A stretch of 64,000 nucleotides of DNA from Pleurocapsa sp. PCC 7319 (GTDB lineage: Bacteria; Cyanobacteriota; Cyanobacteriia; Cyanobacteriales; Xenococcaceae), in assembly GCF_000332195.1 (NCBI RefSeq), contig NZ_KB235922.1, positions 2,701,322 to 2,765,321 of the forward strand. Direction: 5' to 3'. The first letter of the stretch is position 1, and each line of letters starts with the position of its first letter. Positions 17,703 to 26,015 of the stretch are shown here, piece after piece. Made by a program: the position numbers and the translations under genes. The notes beneath the pieces are model-generated. The model was not told where the DNA came from. It searched no databases and saw nothing but the letters and a program-made list of their open reading frames with translations.

Positions 17703-19022
17703 ATGAAAGAAACCACTCCCGCAGCCATGCCTCCTTGCTTCGATAGATGGTGTCAAAAGTTTGATGATTTGCTGAGAAATAAAGCACAAAAAAGAGAGTG
17801 CGGAATGCACCGTGCTGCGTCAACTCGGATTTTAAATCCGAGTTACGCACGGTTTAGGCATTATTTAGGGGGATTACTGGGGGAAAGTGAGCGAAAAAAT
17901 ATGTCTCAAATGGCTAAAGATGCGGTAGAAGTCACATACCATAAATTACACCATTTCTTAACTGAAGCAACCTGGTCGGCACAGAAAATAAATGAACGTC
18001 GTTTGGAGGTGATGAATAAATGCAACCAAACCAGAATAAGTCGGGGATTTAGTCTAATTGTTGACGATTCAGGGCATAGAAAAAGTGGAAATTTCACTGC
18101 TGGAGTAGGTCGTCAGTATATAGGAGAAATAGGTAAAACTGATAATGGGAATGTTGTGGTGACAACTCACCTTTATGATGGTAAAAAAAGCTTACCTTTA
18201 GATATTGAATTATATCAACATGGTAACTCGTTGCCAGAAGGAAAAAAAGACCCAAAGTTTAAGAAAAAACCTACCTTAGCCTTAAGTTTAATTGATAAGA
18301 CCCTTGAAAGAGGACATAGACCAGGGATAGTATTAATTGATTCTGGATATGGAAACAATACATCTTTTCTAGTTGAATTAGAAAAAAGAAAATTAAACTA
18401 TTTGGGAGGACTAGCTAAAAATAGAAAAGTTAAAGTTGTTAATTTAAATGAACTAACAGAAGAAATAAGATTAGATGTTTTGGCAGAATCATTACCCAAA
18501 AAGACTTTTACTAAAACCATAATCAACTTAGAAAAACCTAGAACAGTTTGGATAGCTATCGTTGAAGTAGAAATATCGCGTCTTGAAGGAATCAGAAAAA
18601 TAGCTATCGTCATGAATGATTCAACCTTTGAAGATGCAGAAGATATTGATTACTTCATAACTAATATTGACCCATCAATCGTTACTCCACAGTGGATAGT
18701 TAATACTTATTCTCAAAGAAACTGGGTTGAAGTATTCTATCGCGAAGTAAAAGGATGGTTGGGATTAAAAGAATATCAGGTTAGAGGAAAAAGAAGTTTA
18801 TTAAGGCATTTTATCTTAGTCTTTTGCGCTTATACTTTTATCCTTTGGCATAAGCTTACTGGTGGGTTAAGAAGACGTTGGGCGAATAAACCTTTAGACA
18901 CCTTTCCTGAAGCTTTAGAGGCTTTTCGTACAGCTATATCTTTCCGTTTTGTTCAATGGCTCAATCATAATCGCGACGTATTTATGGCTTATAAAAAGAG
19001 TTTGGGCTTTGTTTGGGCTTAA
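17703..19022 (+). CDS. IS701-family transposase with an in-frame palindromic insertion
   Basis: From the ATG at 17703 (MKETTPAAMPPCFDRWCQ) 439 residues are encoded. They contain IVDDSGHRKSGN and GVGRQYIGEIGKTDNGNVVV (first DDE acid region), IVLIDSGYGN (second) and RNWVEVFYREVKGWLGLKEY (third), the IS701/DDE_5 fold. Residues 33-50 are extra relative to the family, in which a KRE-like segment is followed directly by FRHYLGGLLGESERKN. They are encoded by a palindrome at 17799-17852. The rest is undamaged, so activity may or may not survive. Confidence 0.88.
   Translation: MKETTPAAMPPCFDRWCQKFDDLLRNKAQKRECGMHRAASTRILNPSYARFRHYLGGLLGESERKNMSQMAKDAVEVTYHKLHHFLTEATWSAQKINERRLEVMNKCNQTRISRGFSLIVDDSGHRKSGNFTAGVGRQYIGEIGKTDNGNVVVTTHLYDGKKSLPLDIELYQHGNSLPEGKKDPKFKKKPTLALSLIDKTLERGHRPGIVLIDSGYGNNTSFLVELEKRKLNYLGGLAKNRKVKVVNLNELTEEIRLDVLAESLPKKTFTKTIINLEKPRTVWIAIVEVEISRLEGIRKIAIVMNDSTFEDAEDIDYFITNIDPSIVTPQWIVNTYSQRNWVEVFYREVKGWLGLKEYQVRGKRSLLRHFILVFCAYTFILWHKLTGGLRRRWANKPLDTFPEALEAFRTAISFRFVQWLNHNRDVFMAYKKSLGFVWA
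17799..17852. repeat. 54-bp palindromic element inserted in frame in the transposase
   Basis: The core is a perfect 11-bp stem AACTCGGATTT / AAATCCGAGTT with a one-base loop (17822-17844). An outer CCGTGC...GCACGG pairing surrounds it. The segment is 54 bp, a multiple of three, without stops in the reading frame used, so it adds 18 residues and keeps the gene open. Confidence 0.7.
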
Positions 19023-19039
19023 TTTCTGTTTAAGTCCCG

Positions 19040-19715
19040 CTAACTGAGCCGTACTAAACTCGCCATGTCTTCTAGCTTCAGTAAAACTCAGAGCATTTTT
19101 ATAAACCGTCGTCGCTGTATCAAACCTCAACTTTGGCAGGTCAATTACCTTCAACTTATATTCTGCAATCAACTTAGTCGTAATAAACTGGTCAAAGCTT
19201 TCCCAATCTTCACAACGTCCCAAATTTCTGACTAATATGTGAGTCGCATTATCTTCAACAAACTCCAGCGTTCTCAAAAACCCTTCATAACATTCAGCCG
19301 AATCATCTAGCACATACCAATTCTGAATCTCTACATCTAAGTCTCTTGATGCTTCTAAAATATCGCTAGCCGTCAGCCAATGATTAAATGCCTCTTCAAC
19401 ATTTCCAGGCAGATCTACCAACACCAATTTCTCTAATGCCAAATCCAAAATCTTATCTGGTATCTTCCAATTTTTATCTAGTTCACTAAAGCGAGTCGGT
19501 AGAGCAAAATCGGGATAGGCTTTCAAAAAACTCTCCTGTCGATCTGCGTCTAACGCATAGAAATCTAACCCTGACTCCAGACAATAAGCTGCCTTCAATT
19601 TAGATAACAGTGTCTTCCCCACCCCGCCTTTCTTACAGTTAGATATTTGAATACCTGGACGAGTTGGAATAATTGTAGATGTCGATTCCGTCTTGTCTAT
19701 TTTGACTTTGACCAT
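19040..19715 (-). pseudogene. ParA/MinD-like P-loop ATPase, main part, interrupted by IS701
   Basis: From the ATG at 19715 about 225 native residues are encoded. There is a deviant Walker A region ISNCKKGGVGKTLLSKL, FYALDADRQESFL, and LEKLVLVDLPGN, as in small ParA-type partition ATPases of plasmids. After HGEFSTAQL the frame enters IS701 and continues with foreign residues to 18915. The C terminus lies at 17498-17587. The downstream partner is the coiled-coil membrane protein. Such pairs are typical of plasmids and integrative elements; the substrate is unknown. Confidence 0.8.
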
Positions 19716-19886
19716 GATGACTTAAGTAGTAAGACAGAATTAATTGTATATTTTAAGATAAAGTTTTAAGTGACTATTTTCAGGTTAAATTAAGGGGTCA
19801 TTATAGGAGAAGTTGAGGCAATCGCTGAAAGTTCGGGAGAACCCAAAGTGCTCGGCGATCGCCTAAATAAAAGAAACTAGATTAAG

Positions 19887-20885
19887 ATGAGATATATTAA
19901 GGGTTTAAACAAAGATACATTAAAACTTTTAAAGAGAATTTACCAGCAGAGTAAATATTATCAAGTAAGACAGAGAGCCCATTGTATTAAATTAAGTTAT
20001 CAAGGCTATAAAATCTCAGAATTAAGGGAAATATTTCAAGTAAGTCGCAATACAATTTACAATTGGTTTAATGCTTGGGAATCATCTAAATTTTCGGGAC
20101 TTTATAATAGTCCTGGTCGGGGAAGAAAAAAGCTATTTACTGTTGAGCAACAGCAACAAATAAAAAATTGGGTAAAAGACACGCCCAAAAATCTGGAAAA
20201 AGTCCAATCAAAAATTTTAAGAGAATGGGGAAACACCGTAAGTAAAAAGACTATAAAAAGAATAATCAAATCAGCTTATATGGGTTGGTCTAGAATCAAA
20301 AGAAGGGTAGGAGGAAATCCTATCCCTGAATTTTACGACCGAAAAGTCAAGGAATTAGACAAATTAAAAGAACAAGAGTCAACAGGAGAAATTGAAATTA
20401 GATACGTAGATGAAAGTGGTTTTTGTTTAATTCCATATATCCCTTATGCCTGGCAAGAAAGAAAACAAAAAATCGAAGTCCCTAGTCAACAAAGTAAAAG
20501 ATTAAATGTCTTAGGCTTTTTAAGCAGACAAAATGAACTAGAAGTATACACTTTTAAATGCAGTATTAATAGTGACGTCATTGTAGCCTGTATAGACCAA
20601 TTTTGTGAAAAAATCACCAAAAAGACCATTCTAATCATGGATAATGCTTCAATCCATCAAAATAACTTTCTCTGGAATAAGGAAGCAGAGTGGTCAGAAA
20701 AAGGACTAGAGATTTTCTTTCTACCAACTTATTCCCCTCATTTGAATATCATAGAAATTCTCTGGCGTTTTATTAAGTATAAGTGGTTAGAAAGTGATGC
20801 TTATGAAAGTTATTCTGCTTTAGTAGATGCTGTCGAAAATATTCTCAAAAACTTTGGTACGGAATATACAATTAATTTTGTCTAG
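19887..20885 (+). CDS. IS630-family transposase
   Basis: A 332-residue protein with an N-terminal helix-turn-helix (YKISELREIFQVSRNTIYNW) and the DDE motif of IS630/Tc1 elements: D in IRYVDESGFCL, D in ILIMDNASIHQN, E in PHLNIIEILWRFIKY. It appears complete. Its right end lies within an ISKra4 transposase gene on the opposite strand (stop region at 20890). Exact element ends were not resolved; IS630 elements duplicate only TA. Confidence 0.9.
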   Translation: MRYIKGLNKDTLKLLKRIYQQSKYYQVRQRAHCIKLSYQGYKISELREIFQVSRNTIYNWFNAWESSKFSGLYNSPGRGRKKLFTVEQQQQIKNWVKDTPKNLEKVQSKILREWGNTVSKKTIKRIIKSAYMGWSRIKRRVGGNPIPEFYDRKVKELDKLKEQESTGEIEIRYVDESGFCLIPYIPYAWQERKQKIEVPSQQSKRLNVLGFLSRQNELEVYTFKCSINSDVIVACIDQFCEKITKKTILIMDNASIHQNNFLWNKEAEWSEKGLEIFFLPTYSPHLNIIEILWRFIKYKWLESDAYESYSALVDAVENILKNFGTEYTINFV

Positions 20886-20889
20886 GTAC

Positions 20890-21449
20890 TTAGACTGCTG
20901 ATAAACGTGCTGCTTGATAATCCCGCCACTCACATTTGTCTCCACGGTTTGGAGTTTTCAATCTCACTTTGCCTCCATCAAGGCATACCTCGTTGATAGC
21001 TATTGGGCTATCAGGAAAATCTAAATGCTCTTTTTCTGTATAGACATGTCTCTGTAAGGTGCTATGTCCTACTTTTATCCCTGTCAGTAGAAACAAGTCT
21101 TGCTCTGCTTGAGAAAATGATTCATTAGCACTCAAACATAGACAACATTTTTGAAGCAAAGGACTAATACGGGTTCTTGCTTCTACACCTAGCTTTTCTA
21201 ATTGTCGACGACGTAAACGTAATTTTCCGACCGAGCTTTTGATTATTCGCTCTTTTCCAATGTTTGTTTGAGTTTTTTGTTCGATAAAAAAAATGCCATC
21301 TTGGATCCGACTGATTCCAAGAGATGTTCTCTAACTGATTTCTCTATATCCTCCAAGGTCTGGCATTTGTCTAATGGAGTATTACGATACAAAATCTCTG
21401 ATAGTTCTTGGACACACTCTTGAACACGTACTTTCTCTGATGGAGTCAT
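20890..21449 (-). pseudogene. ISKra4-family transposase, N-terminal part, frameshifted and truncated
   Basis: Residues from 21449 (MTPSEKVRVQECVQELSEIL) are the usual N terminus of ISKra4 transposases. The frame stops at 21243. The next frame carries KLRLRRRQLEKLGVEART, then LLQKCCLCLSANESFSQAE, IKVGHSTLQRHVY and VCLDGGKVRLKTP as far as the IS630 end near 20890. The catalytic remainder is gone. A frameshift near 21243 and the IS630 insertion both inactivate it. Confidence 0.8.
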
Positions 21450-21506
21450 TAACCTTCCTTATAACTCAAGTCTTCTTTCAGTTTGACCTTCATTGTTCTT
21501 ATTTCT

Positions 21507-22010
21507 CTACTTCTTCTGTTTTTCTTCCGAAATGGGATGCTCCCGTCTCGTGTCGGGGTCAGTAGTCAAAACTAAGTCAATCAACACTTTTTCGCTCAAA
21601 CTTTCAGTATTGTTTAACCGTTTGAACATCGCCTTATACTCTGTATTCCAAGTAGTCATCGTGCGATCGTTATTCTCTTTACGATTAAAATAATCAGCTT
21701 CAAACTCTTTTATCCAGTAACCAACACTGCCAATACTACTCTCTTGGATAGTCCAATCATCCCAGTTAAATTCTTTCAATGCCAACTGACTGGCCAACTT
21801 TTGCGCTTGCTTCTCCGCGCTCTGTATTCCCGCAGCATTACAATAAATCCCCAGGCTTATAGTTTGCTGTGATGATTTATCTCTACCTGTCTTTGGTGGC
21901 AGCATTCCCCGTAATGATAACTTCTGACCACGCCTAAATATTTTGATGCCAGCGTTTGACTGTTTAAGCCTATTGTTAGCTGTATCTAGTCGTTTATCTA
22001 TCTTGTCCAA
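21507..22010 (-). pseudogene. Tyrosine-recombinase-type integrase, N-terminal fragment
   Basis: About 150 native residues are encoded from a TTG at 22010 (the start is uncertain). They include KLSLRGMLPPKTGRDKSS, ISLGIYCNAAGIQSAEKQA and LALKEFNWDDWT, a pattern I know from cyanobacterial phage-type integrases: an arm-binding domain followed by the core-binding domain. The frame leaves the family sequence at TTDPDTR, where ISKra4-related DNA begins, so the catalytic domain is missing. The gene starts about 150 bp from the 3' end of tRNA-Tyr, the usual position of an integrase at a tRNA attachment site. Confidence 0.65.
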
Positions 22011-22117
22011 TTAACTAAGGATATCGATCTAAATGTGATCTAATTTTAGGTCGCGTTTGACAGTTTTTAAAAGTTTTCAGGAGTTATAAGAACATTCTTG
22101 AAGATTCAAAATAGCCA

Positions 22118-22150
22118 ATAAAAAAAGAGGCTCTAAACCTCTTTTTTATT
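22118..22150 (-). terminator. Intrinsic terminator after tRNA-Tyr
   Basis: AAAAAAGAGG, loop CTCTAAA, CCTCTTTTTT forms a stem flanked by A and T runs. It lies just downstream of the tRNA 3' end on the minus strand and could also work in the other direction. Confidence 0.8.
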
Positions 22151-22156
22151 ATGTAG

Positions 22157-22238
22157 TGGGCCGAGCTGGATTTGAACCAGCGTAGGCATAGCCAGCGGAT
22201 TTACAGTCCGCCCCCATTAACCACTCGGGCATCGACCC
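22157..22238 (-). tRNA. trnY: tRNA-Tyr (GUA)
   Basis: The minus strand folds as a class II tRNA of 82 nt. The acceptor GGGTCGA pairs with TCGGCCC (one G-T), the anticodon loop is CTGTAAA with anticodon GTA, there is a long variable arm, and the T arm is CTGGTTCAAATCCAG. The discriminator base is A and CCA is not encoded. Its 3' end faces the integrase fragment. Confidence 0.95.
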
Positions 22239-22344
22239 ATTTATGCCACGGTTATAAATCATAGCATAGGATTCTGACACTTTTGCAAGAAAAAAGCATT
22301 TGGTTGATTTCTGACTTAGTTTTTTAAGTACTAGCCACAAAAAG

Positions 22345-22482
22345 CTACGCTATGTAAGCCGATTTTAAGGCCCAGGAAATTAAAGCAATAATGCCACCAA
22401 AAATTAAAATCGCCGATACAGCAACCAGAATCGGTTTATCTGCACCTTTAAACTTCATAATTCCACGATCTAAGTCAGACAT
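22345..22482 (-). CDS. Small single-helix membrane protein, conserved type
   Basis: A 45-residue protein starts MSDLDRGIMKFKGADKPIL, followed by one hydrophobic helix (VAVSAILIFGGIIALISWAL). A purine-rich AGAAGAG lies about 9-12 bases upstream of the ATG. The short N-terminal cytoplasmic segment and single helix resemble small cyanobacterial thylakoid proteins; I think it may be of the Psb35 type but cannot confirm that. It lies between tRNA-Tyr and the divergent SGNH hydrolase. Confidence 0.7.
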   Translation of the reverse strand: MSDLDRGIMKFKGADKPILVAVSAILIFGGIIALISWALKSAYIA

Positions 22483-22661
22483 AATAATTTGCTCTTCTAT
22501 ATTTGATTAAGGGACTATTTAATGGAAATCAGCATAGCAGAAAATTATCTGTTTGCTATCTGGGTTTTTTACTAATTAAATGGTATCAAAACAAATTTAC
22601 ATTCAGTAAAATTCTGCTAATTTTTCCTAGAACCTCTAATTCAAGTCAGTCAAACTTAATC

Positions 22662-23603
22662 ATGAAAATATTTTTAATTGTCTTAGCTAGTGTAGCTGGA
22701 CTAACTGTCGCAGCAGAAATTGGTCTTCGTCTAACTATGGGATTCGGAAACCCCACATTGTACGTTGCCGATGAGGAAATTGGTTACTTACTTGCTCCTC
22801 GGCAAAAATTACGTCGTTTTGGTAATCTGATTGAAATAAATCAATATTCAATGCGTAATCAAACAATTCAGGCAGAAAAAGACAATGATAATAGTCGCAT
22901 TGTCTTATTAGGGGATTCCGTAGTTAATGGTTCTTGGTGGACAGATCAAGCGCAAACTCTTTCCACCTTGGTAGCTAATCAACTAACTAAAACCAAGGGA
23001 AATCAATCAATTGAAGTGTTAAACGTCTCGGCAAATTCCTGGGGTCCCCGTAACGAACTAGCTTACCTGAAGCGTTTTGGGTTATTTGATGCCGATGTCT
23101 TAGTTTTGATAATTAATACTGATGATTTATTGGCTGCTAAGCCAACATCCTTAGCTATCGGGAAATCGCTTAGTTACCCCGATCAAAACCCTCCTTTAGC
23201 CTTGATTGAACTATATCAATTTTATTTTGCTGCTCCTCGACCAATTCCCGAGTTAGAGCAGTTGCGACAATCAGAAACCGACAAAGTTGAGGCAAATTTA
23301 GCAGCTATTAAAGAAATCAAAGCGATCGCCGAAAAATCAAATACCAAATTTATTTTGGCGATGACTCCCTTGTTACAGGAATTTAAACAGGGTGGGGGAG
23401 ATAACAAAATGAAAGCTAGAAAACGTCTCCAAGAATTTGTTACAACCGAAAATATTGAATTTATTGACTTTTTAAAAGTCTGGTCGGATTTCCCTCAACC
23501 CGAATTCCTCTATCGCGATCATATTCATCCCAGTCCTCAGGGTAATACTAAAATTACAGAAACCTTGACTCAATCTTTGAAAGATGCAGAAGCTATTAAG
23601 TAA
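22662..23603 (+). CDS. SGNH/GDSL-like hydrolase, membrane-anchored or secreted
   Basis: A 313-residue protein from the ATG at 22662, chosen because it gives a clean signal sequence (MKIFLIVLASVAGLTVAAEI); an in-frame ATG at 22503 adds 53 less plausible residues. The block I motif is IVLLGDSVVNG (G84-D85-S86), and the catalytic pair DHIH lies at 286-289 in YRDHIHPSPQGN, as in SGNH esterases and acetylhydrolases. The likely substrates are acyl or acetyl groups on extracellular glycans. It is 62 bp upstream of a polytopic membrane protein on the same strand, suggesting a shared role in surface polysaccharide metabolism. Confidence 0.8.
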   Translation: MKIFLIVLASVAGLTVAAEIGLRLTMGFGNPTLYVADEEIGYLLAPRQKLRRFGNLIEINQYSMRNQTIQAEKDNDNSRIVLLGDSVVNGSWWTDQAQTLSTLVANQLTKTKGNQSIEVLNVSANSWGPRNELAYLKRFGLFDADVLVLIINTDDLLAAKPTSLAIGKSLSYPDQNPPLALIELYQFYFAAPRPIPELEQLRQSETDKVEANLAAIKEIKAIAEKSNTKFILAMTPLLQEFKQGGGDNKMKARKRLQEFVTTENIEFIDFLKVWSDFPQPEFLYRDHIHPSPQGNTKITETLTQSLKDAEAIK

Positions 23604-23665
23604 AGTAAATCAAATTTTTTAGTTAAATTTATGGCAATCTAATTTATGTCAATCTAGCGATCGCA

Positions 23666-25372
23666 ATGCAGAAGACAGTCAACAATCGCCGTCATTTTAG
23701 ATTATGGTTGGGATTAAGTATCCTTGTCTGTCTCTACTATGGTCTGATTTCCGCTCATTATTGTTTAAACCAAGATTATGTGGTGCAAGATGATGCTAGA
23801 CAACACGTTGTTTGGTTACAAAGATTCATCGATCCGCAACTTTTCCCTGATGATTTAATTGCCGATTATTTCATGAGCCTTGCTCCATTGGGGTACAAAG
23901 CTGTTTATTGGATAACAGCTAAAATAGGCATTGAGCCAATATTTTTAGCCAAAATATTACCAATATTTTTAGGCTTAGTTACTACTATCTATACTTATTT
24001 TTTCTCTTTACAGATATTAGCTTTACCTAGCACTGCTTTTCTCAGTAGTCTATTTTTAAATCAACTAATTTGGTTGAATGATGATTTGATTAGTTCTACC
24101 CCCAGAGCTTTTTTATATCCTTTATTTGCTGCTTGGCTATATTATTTAAGCAAAAACAAATTGATTTTATGCTTAATACTAATGACTTTTCAGGGTTTAT
24201 TTTATCCTCAGATATTACTGCTAGAATTAGCCATCTTAAGTGTCAGATTGTTACGCTGGAATAAGCTTCAGTTAACTCAAGATAAACAAGACTATCTTTG
24301 GTGGATACTGGGGTTAATTGTAACTATTATCGTTCTATTACCTTTAACCCAAAAACCAACTGAATTAGCGACTACAGTTACCGCTAGTCAAATGCAGCAA
24401 ATGCCAGAGTTTAATTTATCTGGTAGAAGTACGTTTTTTGGCGTAAATCCTGTTAATTTCTGGTTGAACGACACTAGTGGTTTGGGTGTTCCTCTATTTC
24501 CACCGATTATTTGGCTGGGTTTTTGTTTCCCATTATTAGTACCCCAGCGACTCAAGATCATTAAAATTGCCACTTCACAGCTGGTTATCTTAAGACAAGT
24601 AGCGATCGCTTCTTTATTAATGTTTTTTGTTGCTCACTTAGTATTACCTAAAATTCATTTGCCTGGACGTTATACATATCATTCAATCAGATTTTTATTA
24701 GCGATATCTACAGCAATAATTGTCACTAATTTGAGCCGCTTTTTTGAAAAATGGTTACAAAAGAACAGCAAACAAGCTCATTTCAAAATAAAAGATAAAT
24801 TCAAACTTATTTTAATTAGCTTATTTTCGCTGACAGTAATTATTTTCCCGGCTGTGCCATCTGTTTTTATTAATTGGTTTCAAAGCTGGCAAATCGGACA
24901 AGATATAACAATCTATCAATTTTTAGCTCAACAGCCTAAAGATACTCTCATTGCATCTTTAACTCCAGAAGTAAGTAATATTCCTGCTTTTTCTCAGCGT
25001 TCTATTTTAGTAAGTAGAGAGTTCGCTATAGCTTATCATCCATACTATTATCAACAAATTAAACAACGTACAGTTGACCTTATACAAGCACAATATAGTG
25101 ATGATATTCAAAATCTGGTCAGCTTCATCAATAAATACCAAGTGAATTTTTTTTTGCTAGATAAAACTGCATTTAGTCCAGAATATCTTAAAAAACAAAA
25201 ATGGTTAAATCATTCCTCTTGGCAACCAAAAACTTACCAAGTAATCAGCTACTTAGAATCTGGACAAAAGCCAATCATGAGTGAATTAATCACCCCTTGT
25301 CTTGCATCTTCTACAGAAGATTTAATATTACTTGACGCTCATTGTATATTCAGGGTCGGCGCAAGAAAATAG
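23666..25372 (+). CDS. Polytopic membrane protein, possible GT-C-type glycosyltransferase
   Basis: A 568-residue protein with about nine to eleven hydrophobic segments. A first loop between helix 1 and 2 contains VVQDDARQHVVW; paired acidic residues in that loop are typical of GT-C glycosyltransferases. A soluble C-terminal ~150 residues follows the last helix. No family name is recognised. Its position after the SGNH hydrolase suggests glycan modification. The 3' end is followed at once by an IS1182 remnant, but the protein ends naturally with a stop at 25372. Confidence 0.6.
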   Translation: MQKTVNNRRHFRLWLGLSILVCLYYGLISAHYCLNQDYVVQDDARQHVVWLQRFIDPQLFPDDLIADYFMSLAPLGYKAVYWITAKIGIEPIFLAKILPIFLGLVTTIYTYFFSLQILALPSTAFLSSLFLNQLIWLNDDLISSTPRAFLYPLFAAWLYYLSKNKLILCLILMTFQGLFYPQILLLELAILSVRLLRWNKLQLTQDKQDYLWWILGLIVTIIVLLPLTQKPTELATTVTASQMQQMPEFNLSGRSTFFGVNPVNFWLNDTSGLGVPLFPPIIWLGFCFPLLVPQRLKIIKIATSQLVILRQVAIASLLMFFVAHLVLPKIHLPGRYTYHSIRFLLAISTAIIVTNLSRFFEKWLQKNSKQAHFKIKDKFKLILISLFSLTVIIFPAVPSVFINWFQSWQIGQDITIYQFLAQQPKDTLIASLTPEVSNIPAFSQRSILVSREFAIAYHPYYYQQIKQRTVDLIQAQYSDDIQNLVSFINKYQVNFFLLDKTAFSPEYLKKQKWLNHSSWQPKTYQVISYLESGQKPIMSELITPCLASSTEDLILLDAHCIFRVGARK

Positions 25373-25375
25373 AGA

Positions 25376-25986
25376 AGGAGGAATGCTGAAAATATCGTTA
25401 CTTCAGCTTCATCGTATCAAGTGAAATTAGTCGGTCGAGTTTTGGATGATAACAGTTGGCAAAATAAATCCGCTCAAGCCTTTGATTTGTCTTGTTTTGA
25501 AATTGATTGGCAACAAGAGCAAACAACTTGCCCTCTAGGTCAAACAAGTCGTAATTGGCGTTGTTTTCAGGATGATTCTGATAATCAGGTAGTGGAAGTT
25601 CGTTTTCATCAAGCTATTTGCGCTCAATGTGAGCAGCGACACCATTGTACCAAAACAGCGAAAGCCCCTTGTGTTCTAAAACTGCGACCAATGGCTCAAC
25701 ACCAAGCTTTACAAGCAGCACGACAAAACCAACAATTGTGAAATTTCAGGCTCAATATACTCCTCGCGCTGGGATTGAAGGGACTATTTCTCAAAGTGTT
25801 AGAGTTAATGATTTGCGACGTTCGCGTTACATTGGTTTGACCAAAACTCATTTACAACATCTTGCCACTGCTGCTGCGATTAATTTATCTCGACTCAGTA
25901 ATTGGTTTCAAAGTAATTGGTTTCAAAAAATCCCCTTAGCCTCAACTCGCACTTCTCGTTTTGCTGCTCTCGAAACTTCTATTTGA
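25376..25986 (+). pseudogene. IS1182-family transposase remnant
   Basis: The first frame (to 25741) gives FDLSCFEIDWQQEQTTCPLG, CAQCEQRHHCTK and LQAARQNQQL. A frameshift follows, and the next frame gives FQAQYTPRAGIEGTISQSVR and RRSRYIGLTKTHLQHLATAA to 25986. This is the C-terminal half of IS1182 DDE transposases, including the zinc-binding cysteines. The N-terminal half is missing and one base appears to be deleted near 25742. Confidence 0.85.
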
Positions 25987-26015
25987 TTCGCCAACAGGAT
26001 CTTGTAAGCTTCCTC

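Larger units (their letters stand above)
17588..19039 (+). mobile_element. IS701-family insertion sequence (copy in ParA gene)
   Basis: A complete 1452-bp element with perfect 13-bp terminal repeats CGGGACTTAAACA, flanked by the 4-bp duplication CTAA (17584-17587 and 19040-19043). It belongs to a different IS701 subgroup from the element at 903-2358; their ends and proteins differ. It carries two extra palindromic inserts near its 5' end. Confidence 0.9.

Noticed and set aside
19794-19880. Minus-strand frame AIAEHFGFSRTFSDCLNFSY as a possible integrase C terminus
   Set aside because: Too short, without the catalytic RxxH or tyrosine motif in the right spacing; cannot be tied to the integrase fragment at 21507-22010.
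22149-22340. Short minus-strand ORF covering the tRNA-Tyr gene
   Set aside because: Its C-terminal residues are just the translated tRNA (GSNPARP pattern), a known false-ORF signature.
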